Shown here: positions 1-8,866 of the stretch, piece by piece
How positions within the stretch are numbered: the first letter of the stretch is position 1
How the letters are laid out: each line of letters starts with the position of its first letter
DNA from: Leadbetterella sp964489955
GTDB lineage: Bacteria; Bacteroidota; Bacteroidia; Cytophagales; Spirosomataceae
Assembly (NCBI GenBank): GCA_964489955.1
Contig: CAZBAV010000005.1
Coordinates: 62,001 to 126,000, forward strand
Length of the DNA: 64,000 nt
Reading direction: 5' to 3'
Translations under genes and position numbers: made by a program
The notes under the pieces: generated by a model
The model's input: only the letters and a program-made list of their open reading frames with translations
Database searches by the model: none
What the model was told of the DNA's origin: nothing

Positions 1-1056
1 CGCTCTATGCGTATTGAAAGATCCAATACTATAGCTGGCATCTAGTTTATTGGCTCCTTTTCCGTTGGTGATAATATTCACTGCACCACCCAGAGCATCT
101 GAGCCCAAATATGCCGGAACCACACCTTTGTAAACTTCTATCCTTTCAGCAAGATTTACAGGAATATTGTTGAGCGTCATGCCTCCTCCGAAAGACTCCA
201 TCGGAATTCCATCAATAAAAAATTTGATGTGGTTACCCGAAAGACCATTGATGGAAAAGCGAAAATCAGAACCCATTCCGCCTGTTTCCTGTATTCTTAC
301 TCCACTGGTACGGTTCAATATTTGGTTTACATCTGAAGTAGTATTAGAAAAACGGGCTAGATCTATAGAGGTAACATTAAAGCCGCTCTCACGTATTTCT
401 GCGGTTTCGGTTTTACCTTTTACAATAACCTCCTGAAGTTGCTGCCTATCTTCCACCAAATCCAGTTCTAAAGATGCTCTTTCTTTCAGATTTACTTTTC
501 TGGTTTGCGATACAAAACCAATGATAGAAAACTCCAGCGTATGTTCACCTTGTTCCAATCCTTCAATCTTAAAAGCACCATCTACATCCGTAATTGCACC
601 TTTGTTGGTATTTTTAACATGTACAGTTACGCCGGCAAGCCCCTCTTTTGTCTTATCAAAAACCTTTCCTTCAATAATACCAATCTTTGGCGATATTACC
701 TTTGGCTCTGCTTTGACTTCTGCTAGACGAATAGAGATGGTATTAGAAGAGGTAACTCTCAGGTCAGTGATACTGTTATGGAATATGTCATCTAAAACAG
801 TCTTGACGCTTGCCCCTGAAAAACTCTTTGTGATTTTTGCAGACTTATCTACCTGACTGCTACTGTACGATATGGTATAGCCTATGTGGTTTCCAAGCTT
901 TTCTGCAGCTTCCTGTATAGAAGCCTGCGTAAACTTAATTGTAATGGGTTTAGTGAGAATGTTCTGTTGACCCCACGCATTTACATTTCCTAAAAATGTG
1001 GCAATAAATATCCACGTCCAGACCAAACTTGGTCTGATTTTCTTACTTTTGTTCAA
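1..1056 (-). CDS. TonB-dependent receptor with STN and carboxypeptidase-like domains (N-terminal part, cut by window edge)
   Basis: Translating the minus strand from a TTG at 1056 gives an uninterrupted frame to the window edge (352 codons). It has a signal peptide ending near A-W-G-Q, an STN secretin/TonB domain (about residues 36-105), a carboxypeptidase-regulatory-like beta domain (about 125-210) and the start of a TonB plug (V-N-Q-I-L-N-R-T-S-G-V-R-I, then F-I-D-G-I-P, and A-L-G-G-A-V-N-I-I near the edge). The STN domain indicates a FecA-type receptor that signals to the adjacent FecR/sigma pair. No ATG exists in frame before the plug, and the frame is closed upstream by the fecR stop, so TTG 1056 (or GTG 1116, which gives a poorer signal peptide) must be the start. 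The substrate is unknown; outer-membrane uptake of a glycan fragment or siderophore is the family role. Confidence 0.9.
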   Translation of the reverse strand, partial: MNKSKKIRPSLVWTWIFIATFLGNVNAWGQQNILTKPITIKFTQASIQEAAEKLGNHIGYTISYSSSQVDKSAKITKSFSGASVKTVLDDIFHNSITDLRVTSSNTISIRLAEVKAEPKVISPKIGIIEGKVFDKTKEGLAGVTVHVKNTNKGAITDVDGAFKIEGLEQGEHTLEFSIIGFVSQTRKVNLKERASLELDLVEDRQQLQEVIVKGKTETAEIRESGFNVTSIDLARFSNTTSDVNQILNRTSGVRIQETGGMGSDFRFSINGLSGNHIKFFIDGIPMESFGGGMTLNNIPVNLAERIEVYKGVVPAYLGSDALGGAVNIITNGKGANKLDASYSIGSFNTHRA

Positions 1057-1086
1057 AACTAATCTTATTTGAGGGTTATTTTTTCG

Positions 1087-1121
1087 ACCCGGTGTTACAG
1101 TTTGGCGACCAAGCACCGGGT
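1087..1121. other. Hairpin between the fecR-like gene and the receptor gene
   Basis: Arms ACCCGGTG (1087-1094) and CACCGGGT (1114-1121) pair perfectly. Within the loop TTGG/CCAA makes a second 4-bp stem. On the coding (minus) strand no U-run follows, so it is not a classical terminator there; it lies about 30 nt before the TTG start of the receptor and could limit or protect receptor mRNA. On the plus strand a T-run (1125-1131) follows. Confidence 0.5.
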
Positions 1122-1137
1122 TTAGTTTTTTAAATGT

Positions 1138-2052
1138 TTAGTATATCTCTATTTTACTTTCAGTCACTTTATAGTTACAGTTTAGCACAAAGCAAATATC
1201 CTCCATAACAGCTCTCACAGAAGCCGCTTTATGTGAACCTGTGTAATTCTTCTTTAGCAATGCCGGGTTTTTCACATTTACTTCCAACCCAAACCGCCGT
1301 TCTAATATCGGAATCAGCTCTTTTACGGATAAATCATTAATGGTAAGTCCACCGTCTCTCCAATGGTCACGCATTTCAATTTTCTCGGTACGCGACTCAA
1401 TTATCCCCGTAGAAGTCTCCAATAGTGCAAATTCCCTGGCAACTAAGACTTGTGGTTTACTATCTGATTGCAGCGTACTAAAGCTCACTTTCCCTTCCGT
1501 TACGCTCAACTCTTGGTTTTCCCCTTTGTACGCTTTCAGATTAAACTCTGTGCCTAATACTTTTAGCTCACTTTGGTCGGTTTCTATCCTGAACCTACGT
1601 TTTGGGTCCTTTGCTACTTCAAAATAAGCCTCGCCTGTGAGTTTCACATCTCTAGCCGTATCCGCAAACTTTTCAGGGTATTCTATCGTACTTTCTGCAT
1701 TCAAAAAAACTCGCGTACCATCTGCCAAATCTATTTGCTTAATTTCCCCTTTCTGGGTACTTACTGCTTTGAAAACACACTCTTCCGGTTTTTTGTAAGC
1801 ATTAAATCCTATCCAAGTAAGACCAGAAACCAGGAAAAGGCTAGCAGCTATACTTAAGCTTTTCTTCCAACCCTGAACTCTACTTCTCGAAACCTCAAAA
1901 ACTGGACTTAAATTTTCTTCTCCCTCAGCGTATGTTTCGTTTTCCCAGCTCGTTTCCTGAAGCCAAAGTTCTACCATCTGCCTCTCTTCTTCAGAACACA
2001 GATTTTGATGATATTTCTTAATAAGTTCAGGAGTTACCTTCATGTAAGTCAA
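1138..2052 (-). CDS. FecR-family anti-sigma factor
   Basis: A 304-residue single-pass inner-membrane anti-sigma factor. It has a cytoplasmic N-terminal sigma-binding region (residues 1-62), one membrane helix (about 65-83), a FecR domain (about 95-190, with the characteristic L-A-D-G-T-R-V-F-L-N-A and G-E-A-Y-F-E-V stretches and V-L-G-T-x-F-N), and a C-terminal DUF4974 domain (about 232-304). In this family the periplasmic part reads the STN domain of a partner TonB receptor and controls an ECF sigma factor; both partners are its neighbours, the sigma gene 162 nt upstream and the receptor downstream. The start may be Met4 instead. Its stop lies 81 nt before the receptor TTG, in the same frame. 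Confidence 0.93.
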   Translation of the reverse strand: MTYMKVTPELIKKYHQNLCSEEERQMVELWLQETSWENETYAEGEENLSPVFEVSRSRVQGWKKSLSIAASLFLVSGLTWIGFNAYKKPEECVFKAVSTQKGEIKQIDLADGTRVFLNAESTIEYPEKFADTARDVKLTGEAYFEVAKDPKRRFRIETDQSELKVLGTEFNLKAYKGENQELSVTEGKVSFSTLQSDSKPQVLVAREFALLETSTGIIESRTEKIEMRDHWRDGGLTINDLSVKELIPILERRFGLEVNVKNPALLKKNYTGSHKAASVRAVMEDICFVLNCNYKVTESKIEIY

Positions 2053-2214
2053 AAATTTTCGGCTTATATAGAGTAGTTCTAAAAAAGAGCGTTTACCCTA
2101 AGGGGAATGAGAAGTTTTTTAAGAATTTTTTGAGAAAGCGTTTTAAACTTGGTCATTTAGCATCATTGCGGACTTTGCTTCATCATTAACAGGCACAAAA
2201 AAAATAATAGCATT

Positions 2215-2742
2215 TTACACGCCCAAACCCTCTCTTAAGAATTTTAATGAAGATGAAATATGATACTCAACCGTCTTTTCAGACACGTTTAATTCTAGTG
2301 CAATGTCTTTGTTCTTCATGCCTTTTTCTCGGCTCATAATAAAGATTTCCTTACCTTTTCCAGGCAACTTATCTATAAGAACAGTTACTTTCTGAAAAAC
2401 TTCCTGATAAATGAGATCATCTAGAACGGTACCTTCCTCTGGTGCTTCTACCGCAGAATCGAGGGAAGTTTCATAAACTTCTTTCTGTAATTGCTTAAAA
2501 ACCGACAGTTTCACAGCCCTGATAAGATAGTTTTCAGCGGGGCCATTTATTTCTATCTCTTCCCTCCGCTCCCAAATAGACATAAAAATTCTCTGCACAG
2601 TATCCGAAGCCAAATCCTGATCTTTGAGGTAGCTAAAAGCTAAACGGTACATTTTCAACGAGTAGGTAGTATACAGGTTTTCCAAATCACCCGAAGTGAT
2701 GCCTCTCCCTAGTCCCTTCTTCCCGAAAACCTTCTCCAGCAT
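2215..2742 (-). CDS. ECF-type RNA polymerase sigma factor
   Basis: 175 residues, typical for Bacteroidota ECF sigma factors. Region 2 covers about residues 22-66 (L-Y-x-x-Y ... A-S-D-T-V-Q-R-I-F-M-S-I-W) and region 4 about 125-172, a helix-turn-helix (K-D-I-A-L-E-L-N-V-S-E-K-T-V-E-Y-H). It should direct transcription of its own operon and of the receptor gene when FecR releases it. First gene of the triad; the 162-nt gap before the fecR-like gene has no obvious terminator. Confidence 0.93.
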   Translation of the reverse strand: MLEKVFGKKGLGRGITSGDLENLYTTYSLKMYRLAFSYLKDQDLASDTVQRIFMSIWERREEIEINGPAENYLIRAVKLSVFKQLQKEVYETSLDSAVEAPEEGTVLDDLIYQEVFQKVTVLIDKLPGKGKEIFIMSREKGMKNKDIALELNVSEKTVEYHISSSLKFLREGLGV

Positions 2743-2768
2743 CTTTTTGCAGAAACATTAATACGGAG

Positions 2769-2800
2769 CAAATATCTTATTTAGACTAAATATAAACAAT
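2769..2800 (-). promoter_or_regulatory. Candidate promoter of the sigma factor gene
   Basis: On the minus strand ATTG (2800-2797) is followed after 20 nt by GATATTTG (2776-2769), a 7/8 match to the Bacteroidota -7 box TAnnTTTG at roughly the usual spacing, 27 nt before the sigma ATG. Motif match only. Confidence 0.4.
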
Positions 2801-2947
2801 GATTTTAAACGAAATTGTTTTTTAATAGGCTTCATATTGTATTTAACGTGGCAAAAATTATACTTTAACAACATCAGTACCCTCATTAATCATATCCCTT
2901 CACCAAAAAGAGACAATTCTTTTAGAATACTTCATCAGTAGACCTCT

Positions 2948-2955
2948 TACCTTTG
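2948..2955 (+). promoter_or_regulatory. Candidate -7 box (TACCTTTG)
   Basis: Perfect TAnnTTTG 8 nt before the ATG at 2964. No clear -33 TTG is visible at the right distance. If used, the transcript would be nearly leaderless. Confidence 0.4.
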
Positions 2956-2963
2956 TACTTACC

Positions 2964-3488
2964 ATGCTAAAGTACATTTCTAACGAAGCTCATTATCAAG
3001 AAGTGATAGAACGCTCAAAAAGCGTAAAACACTCTCTCTGGATTGGTACGGCCGACATTAAGGATCTCTATATAAAAGCCGGCCTAAAGTCTACCAAACC
3101 TTACCTTTCTCTGCTCAACGATCTGATAACTAGGCAGGTTTCTGTACGTCTTCTTTCTGCAAAAGAACCAGGTCCAGCCTTCCAAGAAGATTTTGACAAG
3201 TTCCCTCTCTTAATAAAACATCTAGAGCAAGCTGTTTGTCCGCGAGTACATTTCAAGTTCTTTATTTTCGACCTCCACACGGTATATATTGGCTCAGCCA
3301 ATCTCACCGGAGCGGGATTGGGGATGAAAAGTGAAAACCATCGCAATTTTGAAGCAGGCATCCTTACAGACGAGCCGGAGATTGTGACCCAAGTAATGTC
3401 CGATTTCGACAAGGTTTGGAACGGAAGTAAATGCCCCAAATGCAAACGAAAGCAATACTGCCCCATTCCGATTAGTGAGATGTACTAA
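2964..3488 (+). CDS. Phospholipase D-like (HKD) domain protein with C-terminal cysteine cluster
   Basis: 174 residues, no signal peptide. One PLD-type half-site is present: H96-x-K98 with D103, followed by G-S-A-N (110-113) and an N-x-E pair near residues 128-130. PLD enzymes need two such sites, so this small protein would act as a dimer, as in the Nuc/Bfil-type nucleases; a nuclease or phosphodiesterase role is inference. After the PLD fold there is a Cys cluster C157-x2-C160-x5-C166 that looks like a small zinc-binding tail. It stands alone, 222 nt from the divergent sigma gene. Confidence 0.75.
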   Translation: MLKYISNEAHYQEVIERSKSVKHSLWIGTADIKDLYIKAGLKSTKPYLSLLNDLITRQVSVRLLSAKEPGPAFQEDFDKFPLLIKHLEQAVCPRVHFKFFIFDLHTVYIGSANLTGAGLGMKSENHRNFEAGILTDEPEIVTQVMSDFDKVWNGSKCPKCKRKQYCPIPISEMY

Positions 3489-3623
3489 AAATAAGGTTGT
3501 CAGACAAAGCCTGAAGCCCTATATTTAGCCTCCAGATTGTGTTTGAAGAATCAGAGGTTAAGCGAAATATAAAGAACATAAAAGTATAATTCCCGTAATC
3601 TGCTGATTAATAATTTTTTGTAA

Positions 3624-4433
3624 ATGAGGTACACTCGTAGGGAAATAATAAAATTACTTAATCTCGGTTTACTTTTTCAACTAACCAGTAGTTGTAAAGA
3701 AGATGAACCAACCTTGCCTGAACTAAGATTTGCAGTTGCATCCGATGGACACTATGGCGAAGAAAACACCCCCTCAGACCAATATTATTCTGACTTAATC
3801 ACTGCACTTACAAACAAACACAAGGTAACGCCCTTAAATTTTCTGGTTGTAAATGGAGACTTAGTTCATAGAAACAGCACCCAAAGGTTACCAAAGGTAA
3901 AAAGCTACCTGGATCAGCTCCCCTTTCCCTACTATGTTACACGTGGAAATCATGATCAGGTTACGGAATCGGAGTGGCAAGCGTTATGGGGGTATCAAAC
4001 AAATCATGTAGTAAAACTAGCAGAGGCAACCTTAATTCTCTTGGATACCTCTAATGAAAACGGCTCATACGAATGTGGAAATCACAATTGGTTAGAAACG
4101 GTTTTACAAAACTCTGATCCGAACCTGCCCGTATTCATATTTATGCATATTCCTTATATCCGTAACTTATCGGGTACAGACATCTGTCTAGATATTCATT
4201 CTGTTGTAAGTAAATATTCTAATATCCGAGGCATATTCCACGGTCACGACCATAACCAGGATAGTACATACAAATTTAACCATCTCACATACTTATTTGA
4301 TGGTCATTTCGGTAGCACTTGGGGTGTCCCCTATCGAGGGTTTAGACTAGTAGAGAGACAAAACCCCAACGAGTTTCTAACTTACCAGCAAGATTATGTT
4401 AATGACTTAAGGCTTAGGGAAACTATTTTCTAG
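3624..4433 (+). CDS. Calcineurin-like metallophosphoesterase lipoprotein
   Basis: 269 residues. The N-terminus T-R-R-E-I-I-K followed by a short hydrophobic stretch and T-S-S-C24 reads like a twin-arginine lipoprotein signal. The metallophosphoesterase motifs are complete: D41-x-H43, G78-D79, G108-N-H-D111, H175 in F-M-H-I-P-Y, and G207-H-D-H210. The fold hydrolyses phosphomonoesters or diesters using two metal ions; substrate unknown. The start gives the signal sequence directly and no better in-frame start is seen. Located between the PLD-like gene and a pectinase-like gene with no overlap, probably its own transcript. Confidence 0.88.
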   Translation: MRYTRREIIKLLNLGLLFQLTSSCKEDEPTLPELRFAVASDGHYGEENTPSDQYYSDLITALTNKHKVTPLNFLVVNGDLVHRNSTQRLPKVKSYLDQLPFPYYVTRGNHDQVTESEWQALWGYQTNHVVKLAEATLILLDTSNENGSYECGNHNWLETVLQNSDPNLPVFIFMHIPYIRNLSGTDICLDIHSVVSKYSNIRGIFHGHDHNQDSTYKFNHLTYLFDGHFGSTWGVPYRGFRLVERQNPNEFLTYQQDYVNDLRLRETIF

Positions 4434-4657
4434 AAAGCGATTTTTATAATAACCCCTAGTTCACTTCCTCTTTTATATAGGCAAACTACTTTCAGTTAGC
4501 GTCTCCTCAAATCTGTATTTTCTGTACGGCAGACCGTTCTACTTTTTCAAATGGTCCGCTGACTTTAAAGGAAGAAATACAGAGATAATCACGCTATACA
4601 CTCGAAAAACAAAGAAGCTAGCCCTATATTTACATTTTCCCAACCTTCAAAACTACA

Positions 4658-6019
4658 ATGAAGTTAATCAAATACATTTGGCTCCTCTTGCCCTTTCTTA
4701 TGAATTGTAAGCGACCCGCTCCTATCGTCTCCACTTATCCTGAAGATGTCCAAAACAAAATATTGCGGTCTATAAAAGCACCTGAGATTTCTACCAAAAT
4801 TATACTCCTCACCGACTATGGAGCGAAAGGTGACTCGCTCACCGATAATAAACCGGCATTTGACAAGGCTCTGGAAATGTGTAAGAACAACGGTGGCGGC
4901 CGTATTACCGTTACGCCTGGTATTTATCTCATAAATGGTCCCATACATTTACTGGATAATACCACTCTTGAACTCCAAAAAGGAGCGAAACTGGTTTTCG
5001 GAACGAACGAGCAAGACTACCTACCCCTTGTAAAAACTAGTTGGGAAGGAACTTTTCTTTACAATTACAGTCCGTTAATCTATGCTTATCAGGCGGAAAA
5101 TGTCGCAATTGTTGGAGAAGGAGAAATTGATGGAAACGGTAAAGAGGGCTTTAGTAAATGGTACGATAAACAAAAGCCGGCACAGCTTCTTAGTCGCAAA
5201 ATGAACAACGAAGACACTCCAGTCTCGGAAAGAGTGTTTGGAACCGGACACTTTTTAAGGCCTCATCTTATTCAGTTCTTCGAATGCCAAAACATTCTCA
5301 TTGAAGGCGTCACCATCTCCAATTCTCCGTTTTGGTGCGTTCATTTTCTGAAATCTGAAAACATCACCGCCCGAAAAGTAAAGTTCAATGCCTTTAATAA
5401 AAACAATGACGGCTTTGACCCGGAATACTCCAGAAACATCCTTATAGAAGATATAGACTTTAACAATGCTGACGACAACGTAGCCATAAAAGCCGGACGC
5501 GACCATGAAGGACGTAAAACCGGATTGTCTTCAGAAAACATTATTGTGAGAAATTGTAGATTTAAGGGGCTACACGGCTTGGTTATAGGTAGCGAAATGG
5601 CAGCAGGAGTACAAAATGTTTTTGTAGAAAACTGCACCTATTCGGGTTACTGCAAACGTGGTATTTACCTAAAATCAAACCCCGACAGAGGTGGTTTTAT
5701 CCGGAACATTTACATCCGGAACGTGTCACTTGGCCAAGTGGAAGATTGCATGTTTATTACATCCTTCTACCATGGAGAAGGAAAGGGCTTCGAAACCGAC
5801 ATAAACAACATCTTCGTTGATAGTCTCTCCTGTAAAAACGCCAGTAATGCTGCTTTGGTGATACAGGGCTATCCCACCAAAAAAGTGAGAGATGTCTATT
5901 TTAACAACTTCAGGGTAGACGTGGCCGCCAAAGCATTAAGCCTAAGCCACACCGAAAACATTGTTTTTAATGATGTGGTTATTGGCGAAGAAGTTAAAGT
6001 TCCGTCGGCAGCGAAGTGA
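4658..6019 (+). CDS. Glycoside hydrolase family 28 (polygalacturonase-like) lipoprotein
   Basis: 453 residues with lipobox L-M-N-C17, so probably anchored on the cell envelope. A beta-helix begins at about residue 50 with D-Y-G-A-K-G-D-S (pectate-lyase-3/GH28 start). GH28 catalytic landmarks are recognisable: N249-N-D251 (usual N-T-D), D272-D273, G-L-H306-G with G-S-E (311-313) in place of the usual G-H-G, and R334-G-I-Y-L-K339 for R-x-K. Such enzymes cleave galacturonan or rhamnogalacturonan with acid catalysis by the Asp trio. It stands alone; a strong terminator follows. Exact pectic substrate not resolvable. Confidence 0.88.
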   Translation: MKLIKYIWLLLPFLMNCKRPAPIVSTYPEDVQNKILRSIKAPEISTKIILLTDYGAKGDSLTDNKPAFDKALEMCKNNGGGRITVTPGIYLINGPIHLLDNTTLELQKGAKLVFGTNEQDYLPLVKTSWEGTFLYNYSPLIYAYQAENVAIVGEGEIDGNGKEGFSKWYDKQKPAQLLSRKMNNEDTPVSERVFGTGHFLRPHLIQFFECQNILIEGVTISNSPFWCVHFLKSENITARKVKFNAFNKNNDGFDPEYSRNILIEDIDFNNADDNVAIKAGRDHEGRKTGLSSENIIVRNCRFKGLHGLVIGSEMAAGVQNVFVENCTYSGYCKRGIYLKSNPDRGGFIRNIYIRNVSLGQVEDCMFITSFYHGEGKGFETDINNIFVDSLSCKNASNAALVIQGYPTKKVRDVYFNNFRVDVAAKALSLSHTENIVFNDVVIGEEVKVPSAAK

Positions 6020-6084
6020 GATGATTCATACAAATGAACCATTTCAAATTATTTACTTCAATTTTGGGCTGCCACAAAAAAACT

Positions 6085-6117
6085 AAAGGTTACCTCAAGT
6101 CTTTAGAGGTAACCTTT
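6085..6117. terminator. Bidirectional terminator between convergent genes
   Basis: Perfect 12-bp stem AAAGGTTACCTC (6085-6096) with GAGGTAACCTTT (6106-6117), 9-nt loop, between the GH28 gene (+) and the LOG gene (-). Confidence 0.8.
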
Positions 6118-6142
6118 CAAGTAATTTCGGTATTCTGGTAAA

Positions 6143-6865
6143 CTATTTCTTACCAAAACGAGGCTCTCCAAGAATCGCACTTGGTCTTAATTTTAAGCCA
6201 AACTTGTTATATGTGTTATTCTTGATGTACTCTACCGCCTCATCCATGGAGTCGGTTACTAAATATAGCTTTTCATCACCCGGAGAGATCGTTTTTTCTC
6301 CCAGCATAAGATTGGCATGCTCAACAAGGTTCTTATGAAACTCTGTGCCAAAAACTACTACAGGAAACTTCTCTATTTTACCTGTTTGAATAAGCGTAAG
6401 AGCTTCATAAAACTCATCTAATGTTCCAAATCCTCCCGGACAAATCACAAAAGCATATGAATATTTTACCAAAAGCGTCTTACGGACAAAAAAGTACTTA
6501 AAGTCTACGTACTTATCTAAATACGGATTGGAGTGTTGCTCATGTGGCAGCTCAATATTACAAGCTACAGACATTCCACCAGCATCTTTTGCTCCACGGT
6601 TGGCAGCTTCCATTATTCCCGGGCCTCCGCCTGTCATGATAGTAAAACCTAATTTTGAAATCCTGGCTGAAAGCTCCCGAGCGTCTTTATAATGCTGATT
6701 ATTCTCATCAAACCTTGCCGAGCCAAACACCGTAACACAAGGTCCTACAAAGTGTAGACCTCTGAAACCTCTTATAAATTCCCTGAATACATCCCATGCG
6801 TATGCCAAATCTTTCCATCTTGAGCGTGGACCTACTAAAAATCTTGATTCTGAGTTGTTGATCAT
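6143..6865 (-). CDS. LOG-family nucleotide-binding protein (TIGR00730 type)
   Basis: 240 residues, cytoplasmic. Both family signatures are intact: G79-G-G-P-G-I-M-E-A-A-N-R-G (79-91) and P143-G-G-F-G-T-L-D-E151. Proteins with this pair are nucleoside 5'-monophosphate phosphoribohydrolases; some make cytokinin bases, others probably recycle nucleotides, and the bacterial role is often unclear. Its ATG overlaps the stop of the upstream ceramidase-like gene by 4 nt (ATGA), so the two are co-transcribed and translationally coupled. Confidence 0.92.
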   Translation of the reverse strand: MINNSESRFLVGPRSRWKDLAYAWDVFREFIRGFRGLHFVGPCVTVFGSARFDENNQHYKDARELSARISKLGFTIMTGGGPGIMEAANRGAKDAGGMSVACNIELPHEQHSNPYLDKYVDFKYFFVRKTLLVKYSYAFVICPGGFGTLDEFYEALTLIQTGKIEKFPVVVFGTEFHKNLVEHANLMLGEKTISPGDEKLYLVTDSMDEAVEYIKNNTYNKFGLKLRPSAILGEPRFGKK

Positions 6866-8415
6866 TTTTGCTTTCTTATTTGTTCAATTGCTTTTTTATA
6901 AATTATTGGACCTGTTTCCGGCCCTACTGAGTTTACCTCTCCGTACGGGGCTTTGTCTCTTCCGTATGTATAGGGTGCTTTGGTGTCCCATTGTGACTTT
7001 GGTAGAATATACCCAATCTCATCATTGGCCAGCCCCAAGACCCATTTATATTCTGCCTGCATCACTTCTCTTATGGGTGGAGTTTCTACCGGTGGTATTC
7101 CAAAATCTGCCCCTTCCGGGCTTTCTACTCCGCCATTCACTATTTCAGGATAAATTTCACCCGGAATAAGCACCATCTGTACATCAGAAAAGCCAATTAC
7201 GCCCACCTCCGTTTTAAACTTTCCCCAAGAGCTAAATCCACCTCGGTCTAAAACGCCTAAGTGCACGCCCAAGCGAAAAAGCTTATTTTTAAGAGGAATT
7301 TCGAAAGATTGTGCATGAACGGATATACCCGTTGAGTTTTGGGCGTTCTCGGACTTTTCCAAAGCACCTAACGCGTGGTAAGCCAACTCTAAACCTTGCA
7401 TTTCTGCTTTCTTAAAATCAGCTGTTAAATACTCCACTGAGTCCAGAGCCGATGTGAATGCAAACCGATCGTTAGTAGTCATTAGTCCACCAACAGCACC
7501 CGTTAAATAAACGCAAATCCCGCCCAAGCCATCTTTTACTTTTTTTCCATTCACAAAAACCCCTTTTTCCATTCCTTCTCTTACATAATGGGGGAAATCT
7601 GACGTAATCAATAGATTCTTGCTCCAAAGTGTTTCGGGGTGGTTACCCCAATTAACGACAGTTCCTAGAGTCTCTCCATTCTCTTCGTCAATGGCTTGCA
7701 AAACATATAAACCTGGGTCCAGCACAAAGGGCTGGCGAGTATCGTTTACCAAATGGATAGCCGAAGTTAAATCTTCAGCAAACTTAAACGTAGCAGGTCT
7801 GGCTTTTTCGGCAGCTTCTTTGATTGATTCTACCGCTTGCTTTTTAACATAAGCAAGCCACTCTTTGTTAACTCCCGACTTCAAGGGACTTTTACCCCAC
7901 ATACCTATCACATCTGGAGCTTCGTGGTTGTGCGTATTACAAATTACAGCATAATCTATGCCTAAATCTTCAGGGATTTCTTTACGGATATCAATCGTAT
8001 GACTATATGCCAAGCCAATAACATCCACAGAAACTATAGCAATCTTTGTGATTCCGTCATCAATATAAACGGTTCTCGCCCAAAGGTCATCATGCACGCC
8101 ATTTGCCGGTCGCTTACTATGAAATCCCGCAATCCAGTAGGCATCAAACTTTCCGTTTCCATTATTATCTTGATAAGGTTCCCCTTTATCGTATGTAGCA
8201 TTGCCGTTGGTGTCAGTCCACGTGTCTACCACATCCGGAGTGATTTTTTTGGCAGAAAAACCTACTTTGTATTTTACCTGGTCTTTGCCAGAAACGGCTA
8301 AGTTCATCTCATAGCCTTTATGCTTACCAACTCCATTATAAAACATAAAACCAACAAGGAACACCAGAGCGAATCCCAATACTTTTAACATGGAAAAAAA
8401 TACTTTTTTTATCAT
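6862..8415 (-). CDS. Neutral/alkaline ceramidase-like protein, membrane-anchored
   Basis: 517 residues. One N-terminal membrane helix or uncleaved signal (about 7-27), then a neutral/alkaline non-lysosomal ceramidase N-domain beginning at V51-G-F-S-A-K-K-I-T-P. The metal site resembles T161-H-N-H164-E-A-P-D. The protein ends soon after the catalytic domain, lacking the long C-terminal domain of full ceramidases (about 650-700 aa), as in many Bacteroidota relatives. Residues 65-92 hold two dockerin-like calcium loops (D-T-N-G-N and D-N-N-G-N-G), an insertion just before the conserved A-G-F-H-S-K-R. It may cleave sphingolipids, which many Bacteroidota make; substrate unproven. Confidence 0.82.
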   Translation of the reverse strand: MIKKVFFSMLKVLGFALVFLVGFMFYNGVGKHKGYEMNLAVSGKDQVKYKVGFSAKKITPDVVDTWTDTNGNATYDKGEPYQDNNGNGKFDAYWIAGFHSKRPANGVHDDLWARTVYIDDGITKIAIVSVDVIGLAYSHTIDIRKEIPEDLGIDYAVICNTHNHEAPDVIGMWGKSPLKSGVNKEWLAYVKKQAVESIKEAAEKARPATFKFAEDLTSAIHLVNDTRQPFVLDPGLYVLQAIDEENGETLGTVVNWGNHPETLWSKNLLITSDFPHYVREGMEKGVFVNGKKVKDGLGGICVYLTGAVGGLMTTNDRFAFTSALDSVEYLTADFKKAEMQGLELAYHALGALEKSENAQNSTGISVHAQSFEIPLKNKLFRLGVHLGVLDRGGFSSWGKFKTEVGVIGFSDVQMVLIPGEIYPEIVNGGVESPEGADFGIPPVETPPIREVMQAEYKWVLGLANDEIGYILPKSQWDTKAPYTYGRDKAPYGEVNSVGPETGPIIYKKAIEQIRKQK

Positions 8416-8866
8416 ATTTATCTAAGGCCAGACCTCAAAAATAACAGGAAACAACCAAAAAACAATAGTTCAAGAATCCCAATGGGTTGAATAAACAAAG
8501 TGTCAGCCCTCTATACTGTTAAGTATAATTCTTATTATTTAGATAAATTAAAGGTGGTTCATAAATGCCAAATCTCCAATTGGGCTGATTGCATAAACCT
8601 TGGATTAAGCTCAGAACGTAATATCAAAACTCAGCTGAATTTTCACACTTTGGCTATTCATAAACTTTTCTTGAAGTTTACAATGACCAGACCGAGGAAC
8701 GCACTTTCTGACCTCTTCCATATCAAGAAAAAGCACTAATTAGTACCAATAAGATTTGGGAGAAAAAGCCGGACTACCGACCTAACAAATGCTGTTTTAT
8801 CCGGACACAAAAGGCTTGAAAGTCCCATTTTTGATGCCAAACCACAAGGCTTCTAACTTGTTCTCA
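8416..8866. other. 451-nt intergenic region, no supported gene
   Basis: Lies upstream of the ceramidase-like gene and downstream of the T9SS-protein gene (both minus strand). A 79-codon plus-strand frame at 8500-8739 has no recognisable domain, no signal peptide and no promoter box and is not called. No strong hairpin was found. Confidence 0.5.

Noticed and set aside
521..856. Plus-strand frames opposite the TonB receptor
   Set aside because: Shadow of the receptor coding sequence, which shows strong domain similarity in the minus frame.
8500..8739. 79-codon plus-strand open frame in the intergenic region
   Set aside because: No domain, signal peptide, promoter box or coding-like composition; probably chance.
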